9,278 nt of DNA from JBBRMQ01 sp038230775 (GCA_038230775.1 JBBRMQ010000174.1:1-9278); one strand, 5' to 3'. Counted from the stretch's first letter, positions 1-5,795 are shown. Numbers and translations: made by a program. Notes: generated from the letters alone by a model not told the origin.

Positions 1-72
1 CTGCTGAAGCGCTACTTCCGGAAGAGCATGGGCCGCAGGCCGATGATTCTGCCGGTGGTATGGGAGATGTGA
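1..72 (+). CDS. rnj: C-terminal end of probable ribonuclease J (partial)
   Basis: The open frame from the left edge ends at TGA 70-72 and encodes 23 residues finishing GRRPMILPVVWEM. This resembles the conserved C-terminus of RNase J proteins, which typically end in an RRPMILPVI-x-E-V-like stretch, preceded here by a basic aromatic segment (KRYFRK). RNase J is a metallo-beta-lactamase/beta-CASP ribonuclease that matures and degrades RNA. The catalytic domains lie outside the window, so the call rests only on recalled family C-termini. The stop is 24 bp before uppP on the same strand, so the two are probably co-transcribed. Moderate confidence in identity, high confidence that it is a real gene end. 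Confidence 0.6.
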   Translation: MLKRYFRKSMGRRPMILPVVWEM

Positions 73-88
73 ATGACCAGTCCTGATT

Positions 89-96
89 GAGGTGAT
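89..96 (+). promoter_or_regulatory. Shine-Dalgarno sequence of uppP
   Basis: GAGGTGAT directly before the ATG at 97 matches the anti-Shine-Dalgarno complement (GGAGGTGAT). The GAGG core is only 4 nt from the start codon, which is short but workable. It supports ATG 97 as the uppP start, as does the N-terminal match to the family. Confidence 0.65.
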
Positions 97-924
97 ATGT
101 CCAATGTTGAAGCAATCGTTCTAGGCCTCGTTCAGGGCCTGACCGAGTTCATCCCGGTCAGCTCCACGGCGCATCTCGAGATCGTGCCCGTCCTTCTTGG
201 ATGGGGTGATCCGGGCGCCGCGGCGTCGGCTGTCATCCAGTTCGGGACCTGGTTTGCTGCTCTTCTCTATTTTTCGAAAGATATCCTTCGATTGATCGCG
301 GGGTTCTTTCGCGGGATCGCGGCAAAGGCTCCGCTCGCGGACACCGACTCGCGCGAGGCATGGCTCGTCATCATCGGCACCATTCCCATCGTCATCCTCG
401 GGCTCGCGCTCAAGAAGCACATCGAGTCGACGTTCCGCGGCTTGTGGGTTGTGACCACGATGGTGATCGTGGTCGCGATTCTCATGCTGATCGCCGAGCT
501 CTACGCGCGCCGCGCGCAGCTCAAGCAGTTCGATCAGATGAACGTGATGGACGCGGCCGCGATCGGACTGGGGCAGTGTCTGGCGCTGATCCCTGGCTCA
601 TCGCGCAGCGGTTCGACGATCATGGCCGCGCTCTTCCGTCGCATCGACCGATCCACTGCGGCGCGCTACTCGTTTCTGCTCAGCCTTCCTGCCGTCGGTG
701 CCGCGGGCTTCCTCGAGCTCTTCAAGGAACGCCATCACCTCGGCGAGCTCGGTTGGACGTCGATCATCGTCGCGATCGTCGTCGCCTTCGTCACCGGCTA
801 CGCGTCGATCTGGTTCCTGCTCCGCTACCTGAAGACGCACACCACGCAGGTCTTCATCTGGTACCGCTTTGCCCTCGGCGCGGTGATGATCGCGCTACTG
901 ATGAGCGGACGGCTAGTCGGCTGA
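97..924 (+). CDS. uppP: Undecaprenyl-diphosphatase UppP (BacA)
   Basis: Encodes 275 aa, the usual family length. UppP is a polytopic membrane enzyme that dephosphorylates undecaprenyl pyrophosphate to regenerate the lipid carrier for peptidoglycan and other wall polymers; overexpression is classically linked to bacitracin resistance. The first signature is at residues 11-26 (GLTEFIPVSSTAH), with E17 and H26 corresponding to E. coli E21 and H30. The second is PGSSRSGST at 166-174, with R170 corresponding to catalytic R174. The position of E. coli E17 is Gln13 here, a common natural variant. Hydrophobic helices cover about 43-60, 88-105, 117-134, 152-166, 192-207, 220-245 and 253-271. It follows the probable RNase J gene by 24 bp. 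Its 3' end is duplicated at 1084-1110. Confidence 0.96.
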   Translation: MSNVEAIVLGLVQGLTEFIPVSSTAHLEIVPVLLGWGDPGAAASAVIQFGTWFAALLYFSKDILRLIAGFFRGIAAKAPLADTDSREAWLVIIGTIPIVILGLALKKHIESTFRGLWVVTTMVIVVAILMLIAELYARRAQLKQFDQMNVMDAAAIGLGQCLALIPGSSRSGSTIMAALFRRIDRSTAARYSFLLSLPAVGAAGFLELFKERHHLGELGWTSIIVAIVVAFVTGYASIWFLLRYLKTHTTQVFIWYRFALGAVMIALLMSGRLVG

Positions 925-946
925 TGCGGCCCGCGGCGCTGGGACC

Positions 947-996
947 GGTGTGGGCGGGTGGTGCGAAGGTCGTGTTCCGTACCGCCCTCCCACACC
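947..996. repeat. Long hairpin downstream of uppP (repeat copy A)
   Basis: GGTGTGGGCGGG (947-958) pairs with CCCTCCCACACC (985-996) with one mismatch in 12. The enclosed part can form an inner stem, GGTGCG with CGTACC, using a G-T pair. It begins 22 bp after the uppP stop and could end or protect the uppP transcript, though no U-tract follows. The block at 941-983 is a direct repeat of 1138-1180. Confidence 0.65.
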
Positions 997-1022
997 GCTC
1001 CCTCGCTACGCTCGGGATGACA
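985..1022. repeat. Inverted repeat, left copy (CATCCCGAGCGTAGCGAGGG type)
   Basis: Positions 999-1022 are the exact reverse complement of 1118-1141 (24 of 24). Extending to 985-1022 against 1118-1155 gives 38 bp with two mismatches. The core CCCTCGCTACGCTCGGGATGAC belongs to a palindromic intergenic repeat type that I recall from many high-GC soil bacteria, where it often creates spurious ORFs containing HPERSEG or LGMT. It also supplies the stop codon of the neighbouring hpt remnant. Confidence 0.8.
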
Positions 1023-1083
1023 AACGAGCGAGCACGTACGACAGGTCGACACCGTACTCCATGACGAACTGCGGATCGAACTT
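1006..1083 (-). pseudogene. Remnant of a second hpt gene (C-terminal 25 codons)
   Basis: Reverse-strand reading from 1083 gives KFDPQFVMEYGVDLSYVLA and ends at TAG (1006-1008), which lies inside the inverted repeat. The intact hpt nearby reads IDPQFVIGYGLDYAEKYRNL at its C-terminus, so DPQFV, the YG-D core and overall register are shared. The 19-nt block 1061-1079 recurs exactly at 1266-1284. Nothing upstream at this site encodes the rest of the enzyme: sequence similarity stops sharply at 1083/1084, where a uppP-like fragment on the other strand begins. It is best read as the relic of a duplicated hpt gene. Confidence 0.7.
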
Positions 1084-1110
1084 CTCCTGATGAGCGGAAG
1101 GCTGGTAGGT
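1084..1110 (+). pseudogene. Remnant of a second uppP gene (last nine codons)
   Basis: These 27 bases encode LLMSGRLVG, identical to the last nine residues of the intact UppP (898-921 plus the preceding codon). Five of the nine codons differ from the intact gene and every difference is synonymous. The reading frame does not stop at the expected place but runs into the repeat at 1118. The fragment abuts the hpt remnant and precedes a second copy of the post-uppP repeat block. The identity is short, but flanking order and register make chance unlikely. Confidence 0.7.
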
Positions 1111-1117
1111 GCGGCGC

Positions 1118-1155
1118 TGTCATCCCGAGCGTAGCGAGGGACCGGTGTGGGCGGG
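1118..1155. repeat. Inverted repeat, right copy
   Basis: This is the inverted partner of 985-1022, with 24 identical bases (1118-1141) followed by 14 with two mismatches. It merges into the direct repeat 1138-1180, so this stretch belongs to both repeat systems. Confidence 0.8.
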
Positions 1156-1189
1156 TGGTACGAGGGTCGCGTTCCGTACCACGTCCCAC
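1147..1189. terminator. Hairpin downstream of hpt (repeat copy B), possible terminator
   Basis: GTGGTACG (1155-1162) pairs perfectly with CGTACCAC (1175-1182) around a 12-nt loop, and GTGGG (1147-1151) pairs with CCCAC (1185-1189) outside it. It lies 10 bp beyond the hpt stop on the hpt transcript. There is no U-run, so it may be a transcript stabiliser or a Rho-assisted end rather than a classical intrinsic terminator. It is the direct-repeat counterpart of the hairpin after uppP. Confidence 0.5.
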
Positions 1190-1198
1190 CCGACAGAA

Positions 1199-1714
1199 TC
1201 AGTCGGTGAGCACCTGGATGTCGGCGAGGTTGCGGTACTTCTCAGCGTAGTCGAGGCCGTATCCGATGACGAACTGCGGATCGATCGGGAAGCCGACGTA
1301 GTCCGCCTTGAACTCGACCTTGCGCGCTTTCGGCTTGTCGAGGAACGTCGCCGTCTTCACGACCGACGCGCCGCGGCTCTCGATGTAGCGGAAGACCTCG
1401 CGCATCGAAAGACCGCTGTCGATGATGTCCTCGATGATCAGCACGTTGCGCTGATGCATGTCGAGCTGTGGCTCCTTCAGCACGGTCACGACGCCGGAGG
1501 AGTACTTCTCGTTTCCGTACGACGAGACCTGGATGAAGTCGAGCGACACATCGAGCTGGATGTGGCGCATGAGGTCGGCGCAGAAGAACACCGCTCCCTT
1601 CAGAACACAGAGGGCGATGAGCGGCTGATTCGCGAAGTCCTTCGTGATCTGGCGGCCCATTTCTTCAACGCGCTGAGCGATTTGCGACTGGCTGATTAAC
1701 GTCGTCTGCGGCAT
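1199..1714 (-). CDS. hpt: Hypoxanthine phosphoribosyltransferase
   Basis: Encodes 171 aa, typical for bacterial Hpt, and converts hypoxanthine (and usually guanine) plus PRPP to the nucleotide in purine salvage. The PRPP-binding motif is VLIIEDIIDSG at residues 91-101 with acidic E95, D96 and D99. The flexible-loop motif VSSYGNEKYSSG is at 63-74, the base-contact region DKPKAR at 126-131, and the family C-terminal motif FVIGYGLDY at 148-156. The frame stays open to 1822, but the upstream part (MVRPERLEPV...) does not resemble the family and overlaps the divergent gene, so ATG 1714 is chosen. No Shine-Dalgarno precedes it. TAAAAT lies 10 nt upstream. The stop is at 1199-1201, facing uppP. A remnant of a second copy lies at 1006-1083. 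Confidence 0.95.
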   Translation of the reverse strand: MPQTTLISQSQIAQRVEEMGRQITKDFANQPLIALCVLKGAVFFCADLMRHIQLDVSLDFIQVSSYGNEKYSSGVVTVLKEPQLDMHQRNVLIIEDIIDSGLSMREVFRYIESRGASVVKTATFLDKPKARKVEFKADYVGFPIDPQFVIGYGLDYAEKYRNLADIQVLTD

Positions 1715-1741
1715 GTGTGCGAGAATTTTATTCGAATCTCC
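1715..1741. promoter_or_regulatory. Divergent promoter region between hpt and the helical unknown
   Basis: Only 27 bp separate the two ATGs. On -, TAAAAT (1730-1725) is followed by exactly 10 nt and the hpt ATG (1714). On +, TTTTAT (1726-1731) is followed by exactly 10 nt and ATG 1742. The two -10-like hexamers overlap almost completely, and a perfect palindrome ATTCGAAT covers 1730-1737. No Shine-Dalgarno sequence is seen for either gene, so transcripts would be leaderless or nearly so. No convincing -35 boxes were found, and promoter activity is inferred. Confidence 0.45.
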
Positions 1742-3307
1742 ATGTCGGTTGCGGAAATTGGTCTCCTGCACGGTCGGTATGTCCGGCTCACCGACAGGTT
1801 CAAGGCGCTCTGGACGTACCACCAGTTTGCCTCCGGCGCGTACAAGAACCTCCTCGAAACGCCGCTCCCGTACAAGATCGATTTCCAGAACACGTACGAC
1901 CGCATGAAGTCGGCGAGCGCGACGCTCAACGCGGCACAGGTGCAGGAAGCCGCTGCGGCGCTGGGACTCTGCGAACTGGCCCTCGACCGTGCGGCGGCGC
2001 AGCTCATTCGCGCCGACGATCGGATCAGCGCGTCACTGCTGCGGCGCTTCTTCGAGAAGCTGAAGAAGCAGGATGAGACGATCGTCCAGCAGTTGATCAA
2101 GTTCTATCTCTACACCGATTCGGTGGAAGGCGACCATCGCGACAAGCTCGACTTTCTATTCACGCGCATCGGCGAGGACTTCGTCGCCGAGCGGGGGGAG
2201 TACTGGTCGCGCGACTCGCTCGAGTTTCGCGAGCGCATCATTGCGCTCGTATCTCTGCTTCGCGTGGTCGATGCGCCGCAAGAGGAAGTCGTGCGGCTCA
2301 TCCGCGCCGTGCGCTCGATCCGCGACGACATCCAGTCCGCCAACGCGTTCGAGGATCTGACCGAGAAGAATCTGCTCAAGAACGCCCGCATGTTCAAGCA
2401 CCGCCTCGGCGATCTCTACTTTCACCCCGACATCCTGCTGGCGATCGTTGAGCTCAACGTCGCCACCAAGAACAAGTTCAACCGGCTCTATGCCGAGGAT
2501 GAGGATCGGATCGTGGATGATTCGCAGAAGCTCATCGATCACGGAGCGGCGATCGAGCGCAATTTCGGCGACACCAACCCCGAGTTGCTCCGGGAGATCG
2601 CCCGCTTCCGCGACTTCAAGGAGCGTTTCGACTCCGGCCGCGCCGACTCCAACGTGAAACATGACGTCATCACGCATCTGAAGCAGAGCATGAGCAACAT
2701 CCTCACGCAGCTCGATCGCGGGCTCGGCATGAGCGACGAGTCCGCGGGAGGCGATCTGCCGCCGGCATTCTTCAACGATGCGGAGCGCGCCGAGAACGTC
2801 CACACCCGCTTTGGATTCGACCCCGCGCTGGAGCCGTACCTCCTGCGCATCGCATCGGTGATCGATTTCGTCGATCCGTCGATCATGCCGGAAGAGATCG
2901 CGGAGATCCCGAACGTCAAGGAGCTCCGCCTCGAGCCCTGGGAGGTTGCCGCGTACCAGAAGCTCTTCGAGCGGCGTCAGGCCGAAGCGCAGGAAGACAA
3001 CGAAGACCTGTGGATGCTGTACCTGCGGGCGGCTGCGTTGCGCCTTCGCGTGGATGAGGAGGCGACGATGCTGGCGGCCGCGATGAGCGCCGCCGTGCCG
3101 CCGGACAGCGACAATCTTGCGCGCGCCAAGCAGAGCCTCGACTGCGCGAAGGAACTGGACGAGTCGTTCAGCGACTTTTTGCGCGAGGCGGTCTACTACT
3201 CGAACCCGAAGATCCTCCATCAGCTCTACCGTTCGCGGTTCCGACTGCTTCGAGGCTTCAGCGGCTTGTGGTTGATTTATGATCGCGGCGGACATCAAAG
3301 CTCTTGA
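1742..3307 (+). CDS. Uncharacterised large alpha-helical protein
   Basis: Encodes 521 aa from ATG 1742; a GTG at 1715 would add nine residues but abuts the hpt start codon and precedes the -10-like hexamer. I do not recognise the family. There is no signal peptide, obvious membrane segment or nucleotide-binding motif. Composition is rich in Leu, Ala, Arg, Asp and Glu with few Gly or Pro, and almost the whole length reads as amphipathic helices, for example around LLRRFFEKLKKQDETIVQQL and LFERRQAEAQEDNEDLWMLY. A less ordered, Gly/Pro-containing break follows GLGMSDES (about residues 325-345), suggesting two helical halves. It is probably a soluble scaffold or repeat-like protein. Its stop overlaps the next start by 4 bp (TTGA). 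Long antisense frames inside it are composition shadows. Confidence 0.8.
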   Translation: MSVAEIGLLHGRYVRLTDRFKALWTYHQFASGAYKNLLETPLPYKIDFQNTYDRMKSASATLNAAQVQEAAAALGLCELALDRAAAQLIRADDRISASLLRRFFEKLKKQDETIVQQLIKFYLYTDSVEGDHRDKLDFLFTRIGEDFVAERGEYWSRDSLEFRERIIALVSLLRVVDAPQEEVVRLIRAVRSIRDDIQSANAFEDLTEKNLLKNARMFKHRLGDLYFHPDILLAIVELNVATKNKFNRLYAEDEDRIVDDSQKLIDHGAAIERNFGDTNPELLREIARFRDFKERFDSGRADSNVKHDVITHLKQSMSNILTQLDRGLGMSDESAGGDLPPAFFNDAERAENVHTRFGFDPALEPYLLRIASVIDFVDPSIMPEEIAEIPNVKELRLEPWEVAAYQKLFERRQAEAQEDNEDLWMLYLRAAALRLRVDEEATMLAAAMSAAVPPDSDNLARAKQSLDCAKELDESFSDFLREAVYYSNPKILHQLYRSRFRLLRGFSGLWLIYDRGGHQSS

Positions 3308-3927
3308 AGATCCCGATTCCTGCTACCGCTCCGTCGAAGATCGTCGCCGTCGGCCGTAATTACGCCGAGCATGCGAAGGAGCTCGGCAACGAGGCGCCTT
3401 CCGAGCCGATCATCTTTCTCAAACCGCCGTCGGCGATACTGCCGCCGGGCGGCACGATCGTCCGTCCGCCGCAGTCCCAGCGTGTCGATTTCGAAGCGGA
3501 GCTTGCGATCATCATCGGAACGCGGGCGCGGAACATCAGCAAGGCGAAGTGGCGCGACGTCGTGCGCGGCTTCACATGTGCGAACGACATCACCGCCCGC
3601 GACCTGCAGAAGAAGGACGTCCAGTTCACGCGGGCCAAGAGCTTCGACACGTTCTGTCCGCTCGGCCCGCACATCGAGACGGACCTCGATCCCGCCGACC
3701 TGGCGATCACCTCCCGGGTCAACGGCGAGACGAAGCAGAGCAGCCGCACCAGCAAGATGATCTTTGACTGCGCCACGGTGATCGAGTTCATCACCTCGAT
3801 CATGACGCTGGAAGAGGGAGACGTCATTCTGACCGGCACACCCGCGGGCGTCGGGCCGTTGTCCGCCGGCGACACTGTCGAGGTCGAGATCGAAGGCATC
3901 GGCATTCTCCGCAATGTCGTTGCGTGA
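3304..3927 (+). CDS. Fumarylacetoacetate hydrolase family protein (FAHD1/YcgM-like)
   Basis: Encodes 207 aa, the size of the compact FAHD1/YcgM branch, whose members hydrolyse acylpyruvates or decarboxylate oxaloacetate using Mg2+ or Mn2+. The N-terminal motif GRNYAEHAKELGN is at residues 17-29. Putative metal ligands are E64 and E66 (FEAE) and D95 (ANDIT). The active-site lysine region AKSFDTFCPLGP is at 111-122, and the cis-proline-type TGTPAGVGPL motif at 177-186. The start is TTG at 3304: an in-frame stop at 3280-3282 and no ATG or GTG before the family N-terminus leave little choice. It overlaps the helical-protein stop by 4 bp and the following gene by 14 bp, so translational coupling is likely. 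The exact substrate cannot be read from sequence. Confidence 0.92.
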   Translation: MKIPIPATAPSKIVAVGRNYAEHAKELGNEAPSEPIIFLKPPSAILPPGGTIVRPPQSQRVDFEAELAIIIGTRARNISKAKWRDVVRGFTCANDITARDLQKKDVQFTRAKSFDTFCPLGPHIETDLDPADLAITSRVNGETKQSSRTSKMIFDCATVIEFITSIMTLEEGDVILTGTPAGVGPLSAGDTVEVEIEGIGILRNVVA

Positions 3928-4969
3928 CGAGCTGCTGCGTCGCTTCCCGGCTCTGCGATCCCTTCCTCCGCATTCGCTCGTCATCGGCGGGGCGATCCGC
4001 GACCTTCTCATGCATCGCGATCCCGCGGACGTCGACGTCGAATGTGATGCGCCCGAGGCGGCTGCGCGGTCGATCGGGAAGGTGATTGAGCTCGGTCGCG
4101 GCGACCTCAAGGTCTATCGCGTCGTGGTCGGTGAGGCCATCTACGACTTTTCCGAGCGTACGGAGCTACGCCGCCGCGACTTCACCATGAACGCGATGGC
4201 GCTCGACCTGACGACGGGCGAGGTCGACGATCGGTTCGATGGGGAGGCAGACCTGCGTCGGCGATCCGTCCGGATGATCGAAGCGAAGAACTTTCAGGAT
4301 GATCCGTTGCGGATGCTGCGCGGCGTGCGGCTGGCCCTGCAGTTCGGCTTCACGCTCGAGGAGAAGACCGTGGTGGCGATCCGCAGGCGCGCGCCGCACA
4401 TCACGACGGTGGCGGCGGAGCGCGTCACCTACGAGCTCAACGCGGCGCTGTCGTTCGGAAAGTCTCGCGAGGCGCTGAGACTCCTGAACGAGACCGGACT
4501 CGACGAGCCACTTTTTGGCTTCGCGCTCGACGCCAAGCGATTCGCCGCTGACGAGGTGTCCTGCGCCGGCGCGTTCGCGCTCATCCTGCGCGACCCGCGG
4601 TCGTTCGCCGAACGGTGGAAATGGAGCCGGGATCTGCTCCATGAGGTCACGACGCTGCAGCGGCTGCTTCGAGCGCCCGATCTCATTTCGATCTACGAAG
4701 CGGGGAAGGGCATCGGTGACCAGCTTCCCGCGGTGTTTCGCGCGATTGGTCGTGAGGTCCCCGCGATGCCGGACTTTGCGATGAATCCGCTACTCGATGG
4801 CGATGAGATCGCGAAACTGGCGGGTGTCGAGGGCCCAGCGATCGGCGCGGCGAAGCGGGCGCTCATCGAGGCGCAACTGCTGGGGAGCGTGAAGACGCGG
4901 GCGGAGGCGGAGGTTTTCGTGCGAGGCTCGCGCCCCTCACCCGGCCTTCGGCCACCCTCTCCCCGCTGA
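3914..4969 (+). CDS. cca: CCA tRNA nucleotidyltransferase / poly(A) polymerase family protein
   Basis: Encodes 351 aa of the class II nucleotidyltransferase family, which adds or repairs tRNA 3'-CCA. GGAIRD is at residues 25-30, the catalytic D39-V-D41 pair follows, and RRRDFTMNAMALD lies at 86-98. D129-D-P-L-R133 matches the EDxxR nucleotide-selecting template (first Glu replaced by Asp). ERVTYE at 169-174 is the expected helical-domain motif. There is no HD domain. A PAP or partial CC-/A-adding role is not excluded. ATG 3914 lies inside the preceding gene (14-bp overlap) and has no clear Shine-Dalgarno. Family-like sequence ends near residue 338; the last 12-13 residues (SRPSPGLRPPSPR) and the TGA are encoded by a REP-like element, so the original stop was probably replaced. 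Confidence 0.92.
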   Translation: MSLRDELLRRFPALRSLPPHSLVIGGAIRDLLMHRDPADVDVECDAPEAAARSIGKVIELGRGDLKVYRVVVGEAIYDFSERTELRRRDFTMNAMALDLTTGEVDDRFDGEADLRRRSVRMIEAKNFQDDPLRMLRGVRLALQFGFTLEEKTVVAIRRRAPHITTVAAERVTYELNAALSFGKSREALRLLNETGLDEPLFGFALDAKRFAADEVSCAGAFALILRDPRSFAERWKWSRDLLHEVTTLQRLLRAPDLISIYEAGKGIGDQLPAVFRAIGREVPAMPDFAMNPLLDGDEIAKLAGVEGPAIGAAKRALIEAQLLGSVKTRAEAEVFVRGSRPSPGLRPPSPR

Positions 4970-4987
4970 CGCGGGGCGAGGGCAACG
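4930..4987. repeat. REP/BIME-like element, left arm
   Basis: This 58-bp element aligns with the reverse complement of 5058-5113 almost end to end: eight substitutions and one 2-nt gap. It folds into two hairpins: GGCC-TTC-GGCC (4943-4953) and CCCTCTCCCCGC / GCGGGGCGAGGG (4955-4966 and 4971-4982, one mismatch) with TGAC in the loop. The loop supplies the stop codon of the cca-family gene. The type (CCCCTCACCC...CTCTCCCCGC) is a familiar intergenic repeat in GC-rich genomes. Confidence 0.85.
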
Positions 4988-5057
4988 AATGGCCCTCCCT
5001 GCCAGCACTGCGAAGGACAGTATTCGCGAAGGACAGCCTCGCGAAGGTCGGCGATTT
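4988..5057. repeat. Spacer with three short direct repeats
   Basis: The 70 bp between the two REP-like arms holds three GCGAAGG units, at 5010, 5026 and 5041. The first two share GCGAAGGACAG. No ORF or promoter is apparent. The units resemble pieces of the repeat element and may be debris from repeat expansion. Confidence 0.55.
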
Positions 5058-5113
5058 CGTTGCCTTCTCCCCGCGTGCGGGGAGAAGGTGCGCGAAGCGC
5101 GGATGAGGGGCGC
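5058..5113. repeat. REP/BIME-like element, right arm; possible bidirectional terminator
   Basis: The inverted partner of 4930-4987. CCTTCTCCCCGC (5063-5074) and GCGGGGAGAAGG (5077-5088) are perfectly complementary over 12 bp, and GCGC-GAA-GCGC (5090-5100) forms a second small hairpin. The element ends on the first base of the stop codon of the - strand gene. It lies downstream of both convergent transcription units and could end or protect both mRNAs; no U-tract is present. Confidence 0.85.
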
Positions 5114-5787
5114 TACCGTGTCAGCGTGACATGCACTTCACCCGCGGTGGTGTGCAGGTTGATGTGCGATTTTCCGGTGGTGTTGTGAAAGTGCGTGGCG
5201 CCGGGGAACACGCCTTCGTTGTTCACGCTCTCGCCGGCGAAGTCTGCGTGCACCTCGCCCAGCCGCACGGACGCATTCAGATCGCGAACCGCCGACCGCG
5301 GCGTGCGCAGATGGATTTCTCCCGCGCGAAGGTCGGCATCGAGATCGCCGAACTCTCCGTCGATCGAGACCTCGCCGTAGTGCGTGCCGATCTCCACGTC
5401 GGTGCCGCGGGGCACGTCGACGCGGACATGAAACGCGCTGTGGAAGCTTCGCGCCGTCCAGCTGCCGGCATTCGGGCCGTACTGACGCTCGATCACCGCT
5501 TCGCTGCCGTTGATGGTGATGACAGCGGCCGAGTCGTCGACCATCGCCTGCTGCCTGTCGCGCTGGCGATACCCATCGAAGGAGCGGCGCACATCGCCGG
5601 AGATGGCGATCGTCGCGCCGTCGCTGTTGTGGAGCTCGATCTCGCCAGCCGGAATGTCGATCACGACGCGACGGACCGCGCCGCGCGGCACAGACGCGTG
5701 AAACGGGTGACGAACGCTCTCATCGGCGAGTGCCGGCGAGCCGGCGATCATCATCATCGCCGCGGCAAGACGAAACATGTTGCGCAT
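5113..5787 (-). CDS. Secreted DUF4097-like beta-strand repeat protein
   Basis: Encodes 224 aa. Residues 1-21 form a signal peptide with a probable cleavage after SPALA, and no lipobox Cys is present. The mature protein alternates short beta-strands and turns, with a recurring GE[IV]-x-[LIVA] unit at about 48, 138, 156, 177 and 216 (AGEIEL, YGEVSI, AGEIHL, LGEVHA, AGEVHV). This is typical of DUF4097/putative adhesin-like beta-helical proteins, whose biochemical role is unknown. It starts 8 bp after the stop of the M48 protease gene, without a clear Shine-Dalgarno, so it probably depends on coupling; ATG 5778 (residue 4) is an alternative start. It is the last gene of the - strand operon, and its stop touches the right REP-like arm. 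Confidence 0.82.
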   Translation of the reverse strand: MRNMFRLAAAMMMIAGSPALADESVRHPFHASVPRGAVRRVVIDIPAGEIELHNSDGATIAISGDVRRSFDGYRQRDRQQAMVDDSAAVITINGSEAVIERQYGPNAGSWTARSFHSAFHVRVDVPRGTDVEIGTHYGEVSIDGEFGDLDADLRAGEIHLRTPRSAVRDLNASVRLGEVHADFAGESVNNEGVFPGATHFHNTTGKSHINLHTTAGEVHVTLTR

Positions 5788-5795
5788 GCAAGGTA

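Noticed and set aside
854..1189. Small frames on both strands in the uppP/hpt gap, with peptides such as HPERSEG and LGMT
   Set aside because: These are translations of the palindromic repeat, a well-known source of spurious gene calls. No start signals or independent family similarity are seen.
925..1198. CRISPR array or attachment site in the repeat-rich gap
   Set aside because: The repeats are a few inverted and direct copies with unequal spacing. There is no regular repeat-spacer pattern, no cas gene and no integrase or tRNA nearby.
1715..1822. N-terminal extension of hpt to the upstream ATG at 1822
   Set aside because: The extra 36 residues do not resemble Hpt N-termini, overlap the divergent gene by about 80 bp and span the likely promoter.
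2156..3298. A 380-codon open frame on the - strand inside the helical protein gene
   Set aside because: It is antisense shadow with low-complexity Arg/Val/Leu composition. The + frame fits the overlapping gene cluster (4-bp and 14-bp overlaps) and has protein-like helical periodicity.
5063..5088. Classical intrinsic terminator after the cca-family gene
   Set aside because: The 12-bp stem is strong but no U-tract follows on either strand, so it is recorded as a REP-like hairpin with only possible terminator function.
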